From contig NZ_JAGETZ010000003.1 of assembly GCF_017571495.1 (NCBI RefSeq), positions 496,001 to 560,000 of the forward strand: 64,000 nt of DNA, in the 5' to 3' direction. This stretch comes from Hymenobacter negativus. GTDB lineage: Bacteria; Bacteroidota; Bacteroidia; Cytophagales; Hymenobacteraceae. Under the pieces are notes generated by a model. That model worked only from the letters and a program-made list of their open reading frames with translations, was not told the origin of the DNA and made no database searches. Shown in pieces: positions 7,292 to 15,102 of this stretch (positions are counted from its first letter, which is position 1; each line of letters begins with the position of its first letter). A program made the position numbers and the translations under genes.

Positions 7292-8818
7292 ATGGCACTC
7301 ATCGACGTATTACGTGCGGCCGCCAGTCCGGCCCGCGCCGGTTTCGCCGCCAACAAGCCGGACGGCATCACCTCGCAGTCGTTCCCGGTGCAGGTGCGCC
7401 GCATCCGCCAGGACGTGGGCAAGTGGCGCGAAGCCCTGGACCGGGCCGAAGCGGTGTTTTATCCGGACAGAACAAATCTGTACAACATCTACGCCGATGT
7501 GGTACTGGACGCGCACCTGAGCAGCGTCATGCAGACGCGCAAAATCAGCGTACTGGGCAAGCCCTTCAAGCTTGTGGACTCACTTGGCAAGGAAAACCCG
7601 AAGCTCACCAAGCTGCTGATGCGGCCCTGGTTTCGGCAGGCCTGCGAGCTGGCCATGGACAGCAAGTTTTGGGGCCACAGCCTGATTGAGTTCGACACGC
7701 CCGTGGATGGCCAGTTTCACAAAGCCACGCTCATCGACCGGCAGCTGGTTTTCCCCGAGGCGGGCATTGTGCGAACGATGCCGGGCCTCGTGAGTGGTAC
7801 CGACTACCGCAACGACCCGCAGTATGCCCCGTGGATTCTGGAAGTGGGCGGCGTGCGCGACCTGGGCCTGCTGCTGAAGGCCTCGCCCTACGTCATCTAT
7901 AAAAAGAACGTGGTGAGCGCTTGGGCCGACTTTACCGAGATGTTCGGCATGCCCTACCGCGCCGTGAGCGGGGACATGGACGCCGCCCAAATCGCAGCAG
8001 CGGAGAAGATGATGGCGCAGATGGGCCAGGCCGCTTACGGCATCTTTTCGGGTTCGGAGATGAAGGTTGATTTCATTGCGCCCTCCACCGGCAACGATAA
8101 GATTTACGATGGGTTCATTGCACGGGTCAACGGCGAGATGAGCAAGCTGGTGCTGGGCCAGACGATGACCACCGACGACGGCAGCAGCCAGAGTCAGGCC
8201 AACGTGCACGAGCGGGTAGCGGACGCCTATACTCGTGACGACGCTACTTGGCTATCAGAGTGGGTGAATGAGTCGCTGCTGCCGTTCCTGCTGCTGCACG
8301 GCTACCCGTTGGCCGGCTATGAGTTCCGATTCGACGACAACGAGACACTGGGCAAAACCGAGATGTTTGCCATCGTCAAGGGCATGCTGGAGCAGGGCCT
8401 GAAGGTGAGCCCCAAGTACCTGACGGAGACGTTCGGCGTGGAATTGGAGGCAGAGCCGGCGGCCGGAGCGGAAGCTGGCACGGGTGAGGGGGCGGCCGAG
8501 AGCCAAGGCCCGCCGCCCATCCTGGGCTACCACATCGAGGAGGGCGTTGTGAGCCGCAACGAAGCCCGGGCCCGCCTGAGCCTGCCCGAAGAAGACGACA
8601 GCGAAGCCAAGGCGCAGCAGAAGCTAAAGGGGCAGCTTTCCGTCCTGCAGGCGGCCACCACCGCCGGGCTGCCGTTGCCGGTGGCCCTGAAGATGGCCGG
8701 CCTCACTGACGTGGTGGGCGAGTTGCCGGAGCCTGTGCCGCCGGGAAAGCCCCAGGGCCTGCCGGCCTTCCCCACTCGGCAGGCCCGCCCCAACCCAGCG
8801 CAGCAGCCCCAAGAATAG
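7292..8818 (+). CDS. Phage portal protein, DUF935 (Mu gp29-like)
   Basis: 508 residues. N-terminal 'SQSFPVQVRRIRQDVGKWREAL', central 'HLSSVMQTRKISVLGKPF', 'FWGHSLIEFD' and 'TLIDRQLVFPEAG', then 'LVLGQTMTTDDGSSQSQANVH' are hallmark motifs of DUF935 portals. The portal is the dodecameric ring for DNA entry and the dock for terminase and tail. The C-terminal region is acidic and flexible (EDDSEAKAQQKLKGQL). The start at 7292 was chosen because the upstream in-frame stretch lies within the previous gene. Confidence 0.9.
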   Translation: MALIDVLRAAASPARAGFAANKPDGITSQSFPVQVRRIRQDVGKWREALDRAEAVFYPDRTNLYNIYADVVLDAHLSSVMQTRKISVLGKPFKLVDSLGKENPKLTKLLMRPWFRQACELAMDSKFWGHSLIEFDTPVDGQFHKATLIDRQLVFPEAGIVRTMPGLVSGTDYRNDPQYAPWILEVGGVRDLGLLLKASPYVIYKKNVVSAWADFTEMFGMPYRAVSGDMDAAQIAAAEKMMAQMGQAAYGIFSGSEMKVDFIAPSTGNDKIYDGFIARVNGEMSKLVLGQTMTTDDGSSQSQANVHERVADAYTRDDATWLSEWVNESLLPFLLLHGYPLAGYEFRFDDNETLGKTEMFAIVKGMLEQGLKVSPKYLTETFGVELEAEPAAGAEAGTGEGAAESQGPPPILGYHIEEGVVSRNEARARLSLPEEDDSEAKAQQKLKGQLSVLQAATTAGLPLPVALKMAGLTDVVGELPEPVPPGKPQGLPAFPTRQARPNPAQQPQE

Positions 8819-8874
8819 CCGACGTTCGGGCCGATGCCGGCCTGTTCAACCTCGACCAGCTGGCCGACCGGCTC

Positions 8875-10344
8875 ATGGCCATGCTCCACTCGGGCCTATT
8901 GCCCGACGATGGCAGCATTTACGAGAGCATGGCCGACTTCTTTACGCACCATTTCGACCAGGCCCTGACGCTGGGCTGGCACGCCGTGGACCCGAAGCTG
9001 CGCCAGTACTTGAGCGCCAACGTGCAGCGGTTTTCGGGCTTCAAAACCTACGCTGTGCAGCAGGCGATGCGCGAGAAGCTGACCGATGCCGAGGGCAACA
9101 TTCGACCTTTCGCTGATTTCCGCGCCGATGCGCTGGAGGTAAACGACCAATACAACGTCCGCTACCTCCGTACCGAGTACGAGCAAGCCATTGCCGCCGC
9201 TCAGATGGCCAGCAAGTGGGCCGATTTCGCGCCGGGCAGCCTGCTGCGCTACGATACGGCCGGCGATGACCGCGTGCGCCACGACCACGCCATTTATGAT
9301 GGCATCGTGCGCCCAAAAGATGATGCGTTTTGGGATTCGCATTTTCCACCCTGTGACTGGGGTTGCAGGTGTGATACGGTCGAGGTTGATGACGACACGC
9401 CCGTAACCCCCGCCACTGAGATTAAGGGGCTGCCAAAGGTGCCCGAGGAATTCCGGACCAACGCGGGCAAAACGGGCGAGGTGTTCGGCCCAGAGCATCC
9501 CTATTTCGATGTGTCCCAGCGCGTGGCCAAGAAGCTCAACGCCCGCGCTAAGGCCAGCACCACCCCGCCACCGCCCAAGGCCCCGGCGCCCTTCGATGCG
9601 GCGGACCTGCAGAAGCTGCAAGCCATGGGCATTACGGTGAAGGGCGGCGTCGACGCGGCAGCCATCATCGAAAACGCCCGGGTGCTGACCGGGGCCGACC
9701 TGCCCCAGCTCGCGGCAGATATGGAAGCCGTAGCCAAAAAGTATCGATTCAAGTGGGATAATCCGCGGTGGCTCATCAAGAGCGGCAAGGGCGGCGAGAA
9801 TACCGTGCTGAAACTTGACTATATGGCAGAAACCCGTAACGAAACGCTACTACTGCAACGCCTGATTGTGTTGGAGAAGGGCAAGCTACACGCCGTTCAC
9901 GAACTGCTTGACCTGCCCGAAGCCATGCAGGGCAGCGGATTCTCGCAGATGGTGAACAAAGCGCTGTACAAGCAATACCAGGCGGTGGGCGTGCAAACCA
10001 TCCGCGTGCATGCGGCGCTCGATGCCGGCGGGTACGTCTGGGCAAGAGTCGGTTTCTCTGCCACTAAAATGGCCGAGCTTCAGGAGTTGCTGGAAGGGGC
10101 GCGGGCTGCTGGCGTGGTGCCATCCGGTGCGCTCGACTTCTACGAGAAGCAGCTCAGTACCCACATTGCTAACAAGCCCCGTGAGCCGTTCCCAATCTGG
10201 AAATGGGCGCGCACGGAACACGGCAAAGATTTGTTGTTAGGTAGCTCGTGGCATGGTCAATTAGACCTGAAAAACGAAGAACAAACCGCTATCTTTGAGA
10301 GGTATTTGAACGCGCCGCCCAAACCGAAAAAGCCCAAGAAATGA
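8875..10344 (+). CDS. Mu F-like head protein with C-terminal GNAT-like domain
   Basis: 489 residues from the first ATG. Residues ~95-165 are a Phage_Mu_F domain: 'DRVRHDHAIYDGIV', 'DDAFWDSHFPPCDWGCRC' with the conserved Cys-x-Cys. A Pro/Ala linker (~225-235) leads to a C-terminal domain (~260-470) with 'LPEAMQGSGFSQMVNKALY' and 'GVQTIRVHAALDAGGYVWARVGF'-type pattern, resembling an acetyltransferase (GNAT) fold around a QGxG turn. Extra C-terminal effector domains on MuF proteins are known. The frame is open upstream to the portal stop and looks coding, but has no ATG/GTG/TTG there, so the true N-terminus may be longer. Confidence 0.82.
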   Translation: MAMLHSGLLPDDGSIYESMADFFTHHFDQALTLGWHAVDPKLRQYLSANVQRFSGFKTYAVQQAMREKLTDAEGNIRPFADFRADALEVNDQYNVRYLRTEYEQAIAAAQMASKWADFAPGSLLRYDTAGDDRVRHDHAIYDGIVRPKDDAFWDSHFPPCDWGCRCDTVEVDDDTPVTPATEIKGLPKVPEEFRTNAGKTGEVFGPEHPYFDVSQRVAKKLNARAKASTTPPPPKAPAPFDAADLQKLQAMGITVKGGVDAAAIIENARVLTGADLPQLAADMEAVAKKYRFKWDNPRWLIKSGKGGENTVLKLDYMAETRNETLLLQRLIVLEKGKLHAVHELLDLPEAMQGSGFSQMVNKALYKQYQAVGVQTIRVHAALDAGGYVWARVGFSATKMAELQELLEGARAAGVVPSGALDFYEKQLSTHIANKPREPFPIWKWARTEHGKDLLLGSSWHGQLDLKNEEQTAIFERYLNAPPKPKKPKK

Positions 10345-10556
10345 AGACCGGCGAAAACATCACCATGGCCATGATTCCCGAGTTTGAGTTGCCGGCCGAT
10401 ATGGAGCGGCAGGCCAAAATCTGGGCTGCACTGGACGACCTGGACAATGGCATGGAGGCGGCAGAGGTGTTGATGATGTATGGCCTCACGTCGGCCGATT
10501 TGGACCCTCACCGCGCCGCCTGGCGCGAGCGTCACCCCCTGCCCGTTCATGCCTAA
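10341..10556 (+). CDS. Small phage protein of unknown function
   Basis: 71 residues, acidic, predicted helical ('MERQAKIWAALDDLDNGMEAAEVLMMYGLT'-type pattern). ATG overlaps the TGA of the F gene (ATGA) and the 3' end overlaps the next gene by 8 bases. The sequence looks like a small adaptor with a possible HTH-like C-terminus. No family recognised; the coupling on both sides supports it being expressed. Confidence 0.6.
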   Translation: MKTGENITMAMIPEFELPADMERQAKIWAALDDLDNGMEAAEVLMMYGLTSADLDPHRAAWRERHPLPVHA

Positions 10557-10986
10557 CGACCTGGAACGCTTCGGCAGCAACCTGCGCGGCTACTTGAAAA
10601 CGGTGCCGCGTGAGATGGGACGCGTTGTAGTGCAGGAGTCGGCCGAGAACTTCCGCCGGCAGGGCTACGAGAACGACAATGGCACGGTGGTGTCTTGGGC
10701 ACCCCGTAAAAACGTCGACTACACGACGCGCAAAGGCAAACGCAAGCCCAACCCTCGCCAGCGGGCTATACTCATCAAGTCGGGCCGTTTGCGGCGGTCT
10801 GTGCGGATTGTGGCCACCAGCAGCAGCAGCGTTACGGTGGGCTCATCAGAAGCCTACGCACAGGCCCAGCAGGAAGGCAACGACCGGGGGCTGAAGCCGC
10901 GGCCGTACATCACCCTGGGCCGCAAGGGCAAGGAGAAGCTGACCCGTAAGATTGCGGCCGGCATAACTTCGCTCCTGAGCAGGTAG
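10549..10986 (+). CDS. Phage virion morphogenesis protein (Mu gpG-like)
   Basis: 145 residues, start ATG at 10549 inside the previous gene's end. Motifs 'RQGYENDNGTVVSWAPRK', 'AILIKSGRLRRSVRIV' and 'PRPYITLGRKGKEKLTRKI' are typical of the Mu gpG/tail completion (phage_tail_S) family. The family is needed for joining of head and tail or tail completion. Position after the F gene is as in Mu. Confidence 0.82.
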   Translation: MPNDLERFGSNLRGYLKTVPREMGRVVVQESAENFRRQGYENDNGTVVSWAPRKNVDYTTRKGKRKPNPRQRAILIKSGRLRRSVRIVATSSSSVTVGSSEAYAQAQQEGNDRGLKPRPYITLGRKGKEKLTRKIAAGITSLLSR

Positions 10987-11035
10987 CTCCATTTAAATGT
11001 CGCCAAAAACGACAATATTGGAGGCGTACCGCCGG

Positions 11036-11043
11036 TACCTTTG
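11036..11043 (+). promoter_or_regulatory. Putative -7 box upstream of the 93-aa gene
   Basis: TACCTTTG matches TAnnTTTG, about 30 bases before the ATG at 11073, embedded in a small GGTAC/GTACC palindromic context. The nearest TTG is only 15 bases upstream, shorter than the usual spacing, so this is tentative. Confidence 0.35.
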
Positions 11044-11072
11044 AAACCTCACTGTGTCAGCCGCTAAATACC

Positions 11073-11354
11073 ATGGATGATTATAGCATTTACCTGGAAG
11101 AATTGGCGGCAACTATTGAGATTACTGGCCCCGTTTGGGGGATGTACTCTTTAAAGCATGGCACGAGCAGGGGCGCAATTATTGAGCAACTGGCTTCCGA
11201 GTTTCGCCAGATACGCGAGCGCTTTGGCGTGCTGCCTGCGGAGAATGATTTTATTCGCCTGTCTAATGAAAAGAAGCGCTTCAAGGTAACGTATCGGGAG
11301 TTTATGCACAGAAACGACATGCGCGTGGTGCGCTTCATCGTGGAAATGCACTAG
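11073..11354 (+). CDS. Hypothetical prophage protein
   Basis: 93 residues, soluble, mixed alpha/beta, ending 'FMHRNDMRVVRFIVEMH'. It carries its own candidate promoter and a spacer of 86 bases from the gpG-like gene, in contrast to the tight packing before it. A/T-richer codons than neighbours suggest later acquisition. No family recognised. Confidence 0.55.
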   Translation: MDDYSIYLEELAATIEITGPVWGMYSLKHGTSRGAIIEQLASEFRQIRERFGVLPAENDFIRLSNEKKRFKVTYREFMHRNDMRVVRFIVEMH

Positions 11355-11407
11355 CTGCCAAACCAGCTCCATTGACTAACTCCATCAACTAGCCCCCCAT
11401 AAAGTCC

Positions 11408-11932
11408 GTGAGCACTTTCGCCCCCGTGTACGCCATTCTCGCCGACCGTATCGCCGACCAGATACCCGATTTGGGGTGGGTCGACCTCGACCAAGGCCAA
11501 CTCGACCCCGACGCACTGGAGCAGGAATACCCGTTGCCCTTCGACGCCGGCGTGGTGCTGATTGATTTTGACGAGGTGGACTGGCACGACATCGGCCAGG
11601 GCATCCAGCGCGGCGATGCGCAGGTGCGCGTCACGCTGGCCATTCGCGTGGTGGCCGATAGCTACCAGCGCAGCAGCCAACGCGGCGCGGCGCTGGCGAA
11701 GCTGGAGTTGCTGGGCGACGTGCACGCGGCGCTGCATCACTTCGATGGCGCCGGCGCATTCGGCAAGCTGGTGCGGACCTACTCGCGCAAGGAGGTGAGC
11801 CAGCTGCCCGGGGTGTGGGTGTATTCGATGGGCTACAAGGTGCTGCTCACTGACTCGGGCGGGTATGATGGGGCTACTGAGACAGTGAGCGGGCTGGAGC
11901 AGGCGGGCCGGCCGGCGTTTGTGCTACCTTAG
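11408..11932 (+). CDS. Tail-terminator/gp37-like protein
   Basis: 174 residues with a GTG start. The layout 'VYAILADRIADQIPDLGWVDLDQGQ', then 'VLIDFDEVDWHDIGQGIQRGDAQVRVTLAIRVV' and a helical 'ALAKLELLGDVHAALHHFDG' recalls the short tail-completion or terminator proteins (DUF1834/gp37-type) found after gpG in Mu-like phages. Family assignment is by pattern and position only. It is the last large gene of the plus-strand late operon in this window. Confidence 0.55.
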   Translation: MSTFAPVYAILADRIADQIPDLGWVDLDQGQLDPDALEQEYPLPFDAGVVLIDFDEVDWHDIGQGIQRGDAQVRVTLAIRVVADSYQRSSQRGAALAKLELLGDVHAALHHFDGAGAFGKLVRTYSRKEVSQLPGVWVYSMGYKVLLTDSGGYDGATETVSGLEQAGRPAFVLP

Positions 11933-11959
11933 GGGCTCACTTTAACCACATTGAATCCC

Positions 11960-12142
11960 ATGGCGCAAAAAGTAATCACAGTTGTTGTCGCTCCAACCTT
12001 TACGGATAAGGAATTAACTGAATTCGATTTCCCCGAGGTAAGCAAGACCTTAAAGGAAGGATACTTTGTGAAAGACGTACATAGCGTTGTAACAGAAGGG
12101 CCAAAGAGCAGAGTAACATTTGTCTTTGTCCTGCAGCGCTAA
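11960..12142 (+). CDS. Small hypothetical protein before a strong terminator
   Basis: 60 residues from ATG 11960 (a TTG three codons upstream is also possible). Beta-rich pattern 'KVITVVVAPTFTDKE ... VTFVFVLQR'. It lies 27 bases after the previous gene and ends one base before a strong terminator. Its codons are more AT-rich than the upstream structural genes. Function unknown. Confidence 0.55.
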   Translation: MAQKVITVVVAPTFTDKELTEFDFPEVSKTLKEGYFVKDVHSVVTEGPKSRVTFVFVLQR

Positions 12143-12187
12143 ATAAAAAATCCCCGCCGACAAATGTCAGCGGGGATTTTTTATTTA
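12143..12187. terminator. Bidirectional terminator
   Basis: AAAAAATCCCCGCCGACA and TGTCAGCGGGGATTTTTT form an almost perfect stem (one mismatch) with a short loop and T tracts on both strands, between converging genes. It ends the plus-strand late operon and the minus-strand gene at 12181, whose stop lies inside the right arm. Confidence 0.9.
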
Positions 12188-12660
12188 GCTGCAGCGGCTT
12201 CTGCTTGTTCATCCTGGGCTTGCTTCCGGCCTTTTTGTTGACCGGCTGAGTAGCCACCAAGTATACCGAGAACACCGGTTACAACTGGCGGGCCAATCTT
12301 GGTGATGATAAGTTCTGCCAACTCCGCGTGTCCGAAAGCTGTAAGTCCTATCAGCGACCCTCCTCCTAACACAGCGACTACGATACCTGCCGTTGTGTAT
12401 TTGTTGTACCGAAGCTTCTTCATATCCAAGGTGTGGCGTCGCGCATCCGCACGGTCACTCACTTGGGCTTGCAAAGCGGCTTGAGCATAACGGTCGTTAT
12501 ACTCAAGCTCTTTCAGCTTTATCTCCTGCTCCCGTCTTTCATTATCAATCTGCTTGCCTTGATTGGTAATAAACTGGTCGAGCAGTTCAGGCGTTACCTG
12601 TACCGGAGCTTGAGGAGTAGAAGGCCGGTTTTGTTGTAAGCCCCGGTTGTTGGTAGACAT
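12181..12660 (-). CDS. Coiled-coil membrane protein, prophage
   Basis: 159 residues. N-terminus is Gln/Pro-rich, residues ~30-85 form a charged coiled coil ('ERREQEIKLKELEYNDRY'), followed by two hydrophobic segments (~92-108 and ~122-142, the second with a GVLGILGG glycine pattern) and a basic then Ala-rich tail. It could be a membrane-located phage factor (superinfection exclusion, holin-type or anchor), but no family was recognised. It is followed by a strong terminator. Confidence 0.6.
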   Translation of the reverse strand: MSTNNRGLQQNRPSTPQAPVQVTPELLDQFITNQGKQIDNERREQEIKLKELEYNDRYAQAALQAQVSDRADARRHTLDMKKLRYNKYTTAGIVVAVLGGGSLIGLTAFGHAELAELIITKIGPPVVTGVLGILGGYSAGQQKGRKQAQDEQAEAAAAK

Positions 12661-12672
12661 TAAGGGGGGAGG

Positions 12673-12858
12673 CTATTTATAGTTCAGTTCAATGCTGCCA
12701 AACGAGGCATCCCCCAGCTTAGGGGCAATTACGCGACTGCTTCCAATTTTGCTTTTCTCCTGTGGAGACATGCTGAGGTACTGGCGGGCAGAAACGAATT
12801 TGTGGTTACTTGAGCGCTGCGACAAGGCGCTGTCGCTCATACTTTTCATGTTTTTCAT
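12673..12858 (-). CDS. Small hypothetical prophage protein
   Basis: 61 residues, Ser/Lys-rich (MKNMKSMSDSALSQRSSNHK), no membrane helix. It ends 12 bases before the start of the coiled-coil membrane gene, so the two probably share a transcript. The upstream 328-bp non-coding block likely holds its promoter. No family recognised. Confidence 0.45.
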   Translation of the reverse strand: MKNMKSMSDSALSQRSSNHKFVSARQYLSMSPQEKSKIGSSRVIAPKLGDASFGSIELNYK

Positions 12859-13186
12859 AAGGGCGATGTTTTTTTTGGCCGTGAAAGGCAGGTTTTTAGG
12901 TGCCCAAAAGAGTGGTTTTGACAGGCGCAGTACCCCTACGCTTTGCCTAAATCCGTGTAAACATACGCATAAAGGCGGTATGTGGATAAATTCCGGACTT
13001 TTTTCTTGTATTGTCCTGACGCCTTCCGTATGGACTCATCAAACGAGCGCGCGCACGCACGCGTTCCTTATAGTGTGGTCGCCTAAATACTTCTTGAAGA
13101 AAGTTATCCACACCTAAAAAGTTCTAATGACGAATGCCGTCTGGGCCCTTTTATTTGAGCGACCTCTGACCCTTTCTGCAGGCCAC
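12859..13186. other. Non-coding block with two DnaA boxes
   Basis: No convincing gene in 328 bases. It contains two perfect 9-mers of the DnaA-box consensus TTATCCACA: reverse at 12981-12989 and forward at 13104-13112, 115 bp apart and inverted. Between them is an alternating purine-pyrimidine run (GCGCGCGCACGCACGCG) near 13050. A/T-rich flanks surround the boxes. This could be a host DnaA-dependent replication or regulatory site, or the promoter region of the small genes to the left. Confidence 0.5.
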
Positions 13187-13399
13187 TCATGCGGCTTTAG
13201 CTTCTTCGGGTTTCGTCCAGATAATGCCCTCCACCGTGGCCATGCTCAGGCAGAACTCATCGGCCAGCTGCGAGATGACGTACTCGCGGCTGTAGAGCCG
13301 GGGCCGGGGCTTGTTGGTGTAGCGCTCACGGAAGGCCTGGCGGATGCGGTCGTGCCGTTTCTGGGTATTGGTTTTGCGCGTTCTGGCGGCGGGGCACAT
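13187..13399 (-). CDS. Small HTH-like protein
   Basis: 70 residues from ATG at 13397-13399. Basic N-terminus (MCPAARTRKTNTQKRHDRI) then 'YSREYVISQLADEFCLSMATVEGII', which reads like a helix-turn-helix with sequence-specific recognition helix 'SMATVEGII'. It is a plausible small DNA-binding regulator of the early/late block. No close family was recognised. Confidence 0.5.
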   Translation of the reverse strand: MCPAARTRKTNTQKRHDRIRQAFRERYTNKPRPRLYSREYVISQLADEFCLSMATVEGIIWTKPEEAKAA

Positions 13400-13403
13400 G
13401 GGA

Positions 13404-13880
13404 TTAAAGCAGAAAGTAGGCAGCAGTAGCCCAAGCCACGAGGCCCAGGATGGCCAGCCAGGTGCGCTGGCGGCCGTTGAAATCGTTGCGGGCGGTGGTA
13501 GTGGGCGACTGGTAGCCGTAGGTGTATTGGTCCCATGCTTTGCGCAGGGCAATGCGGTCAAGGGCGGAGCCACCACTTGGATAAGGCATGTCTACATGCT
13601 CACGCCAGGCCAGCCAGAGCCGGGTAAAGTTGTAGGCCTCATCGTGCACCAGGGGAAACAGCAGCAGCGCCGGCAGCGGCTCGGTGGCCACGTACCAGGC
13701 CGAGCCGGTCCAGTGGTAAAGCAGCAGCGCCACCGGGCCGATGAGCACCACGGCAGCGCGCTGCACGCCCATTACTACATGCTCATTCAGGGTAAAGGAC
13801 TCTGCACCGCGGCGGGCGTAGAGTACGGCCTCCACGAAAGCACTGGCAGCGGCAAAAATGAGGTACAGCGTCGCTACCAT
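13404..13880 (-). CDS. Multi-pass membrane protein, prophage
   Basis: 158 residues with about four hydrophobic helices (residues ~3-20, 38-55, 66-80, 142-157) and a cytoplasmic-looking loop containing 'RIALRKAWDQYTYGYQ'. It begins three bases before the stop of the 56-aa membrane gene upstream and ends four bases before the HTH-like gene, so it is within an operon. Function unknown. Confidence 0.55.
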   Translation of the reverse strand: MVATLYLIFAAASAFVEAVLYARRGAESFTLNEHVVMGVQRAAVVLIGPVALLLYHWTGSAWYVATEPLPALLLFPLVHDEAYNFTRLWLAWREHVDMPYPSGGSALDRIALRKAWDQYTYGYQSPTTTARNDFNGRQRTWLAILGLVAWATAAYFLL

Positions 13881-13883
13881 AAG

Positions 13884-14054
13884 CTACTTTTTGCGGCTGA
13901 AGCCACCGAGTACCAGCGGGACGACAGGGAAGGCCAGCAGCGCCAGGCCGAAGCCGTAGAAACGCTTATTTCCCTTCTCGGGCACCTTGGCCACGGTGCA
14001 GGTGAGGATGAGGGCACAGGCCAGCAAAAAAGGCCATATTTTCCAGTTTTTCAT
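13884..14054 (-). CDS. 56-residue membrane protein
   Basis: Reading ATG at 14052-14054 gives a protein beginning MKNWKIWPFLLACALILTC with one hydrophobic helix at residues ~7-22, a short polar loop with KVPEKGNKR, a second helix at ~33-50, and a basic FSRKK end. It is directly upstream of the four-helix membrane gene with 3 bases between. Two-helix hairpins of this size resemble small holin or toxin-like membrane proteins, but no assignment is possible. Confidence 0.5.
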   Translation of the reverse strand: MKNWKIWPFLLACALILTCTVAKVPEKGNKRFYGFGLALLAFPVVPLVLGGFSRKK

Positions 14055-14175
14055 ACGTCAGGGCTCGGCGATTGAAACGGTTGTTGAGGCTTCGAAATTC
14101 CTCCCTTATTTAATGAAGGGCAAGAAAATGCGGGTTTCATTTGCCGAGCTTGCGGTGGGCTCAGAAGTGAGCCGA

Positions 14176-14367
14176 CTACGGGCGCCGCTTCCGGATGCCG
14201 TAGGTGGCGCACAGGTCGCGGACGTGGCGGGCGCTTCTGAGGCCCAGCAGCGTGGCGAGCTGGCCGGCGGTGTGGTTGGGCCGAAGCTCGCGCAGGCGGT
14301 TGACGAGGGCGCAGCTGTGGTACTGATAGGGGCGGCGTGGGCGGGAGAAATCGAGGCTGTATTGCAT
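14176..14367 (-). CDS. Small HTH-like protein
   Basis: 63 residues, basic. 'NHTAGQLATLLGLRSARHVRDLCATYGIRKRRP' reads as a helix-turn-helix ending in a basic tail, similar to small phage regulators. It is divergent from the 181-aa gene at 14493, with a shared 125-bp promoter region between them. Confidence 0.5.
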   Translation of the reverse strand: MQYSLDFSRPRRPYQYHSCALVNRLRELRPNHTAGQLATLLGLRSARHVRDLCATYGIRKRRP

Positions 14368-14492
14368 GGCGGCGAGTGCAGAAAGTGGGCGTAAGATTTT
14401 CGGAGTTTGTCGGAGTTTTTGGCTCGGTTTTGAGGCCGTTATAATTAATCTGGTAGCTTGCCGTTCACCTGTTTCACCAATCCCACCCGACC

Positions 14493-15038
14493 ATGCCCCG
14501 ACAGAAGTTTACCGGCTTCGTGGATGCCCGGCATCAGCGCATTTATGCTGACAGCTGGCTGCACCTGCCCTCCTATGACCGCGAAGTGCCCGAGTGGCTG
14601 GAGCGGAGCTACGTGTGGCGCGTGGTGGGCTTTTCCCGGCGCTGCCTGAAGCTTGAGGCCTATGGCATCCCGGCCGAAGTGGAGTTGGTACACGAGGGCG
14701 GGCGGCATGTGCAGGTTTTCCATCCGTCCCAGCTGGCGGTGCTCTCCGACTACCCCGAGGAGTGGGGCTGGTGGCAGGGCGCGGGCTGGGGCATTTTGCT
14801 GGCGTATGGGCGTGATGGTGGCGTGCGTTTAGAAGGGCGGAGGCGGCACGACTGGCTCCACCTTCATTTACCGGCTGAGGCAGCAGCAGACCCCGAACGG
14901 GTGCGGCGGTGGTTGCAACACGCCCTATTTGCCCAGATTCACCCGGTCAAGGCGCAGCGGCTGACCCAGCCGGATGGCTACTTTCCACAGGCCGAAGTCG
15001 ACGCGATGGTGCGACGCCTACGGCGGGCTGAGAAGTGA
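14493..15038 (+). CDS. Lone plus-strand gene in the early region, unknown (moron-like)
   Basis: 181 residues, rich in Trp/His/Arg, with a beta-rich N-terminal half ('RSYVWRVVGFSRRCLKLEAYG', 'AEVELVHEGGRHVQVFHPSQL') and a helical C-terminus 'EVDAMVRRLRRAEK'. It is the only plus-strand gene between 12.1 and 23.4 kb, with its own flanking non-coding DNA, the typical setting of a prophage cargo gene expressed apart from the lytic programme. No family recognised, so a role in exclusion, defence or host modification is only a possibility. Confidence 0.6.
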   Translation: MPRQKFTGFVDARHQRIYADSWLHLPSYDREVPEWLERSYVWRVVGFSRRCLKLEAYGIPAEVELVHEGGRHVQVFHPSQLAVLSDYPEEWGWWQGAGWGILLAYGRDGGVRLEGRRRHDWLHLHLPAEAAADPERVRRWLQHALFAQIHPVKAQRLTQPDGYFPQAEVDAMVRRLRRAEK

Positions 15039-15102
15039 AATGTCAGGGGTGTAAGGGGTCCGCATGTCAGGGGCTCGTTTGATAAGTTTATCAATCGTTA
15101 AA

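Noticed and set aside
12143..12187. Terminator stem as a transposon end or att site
   Set aside because: Perfect stem with flanking A/T runs between converging genes is a bidirectional terminator; no target duplication is visible.
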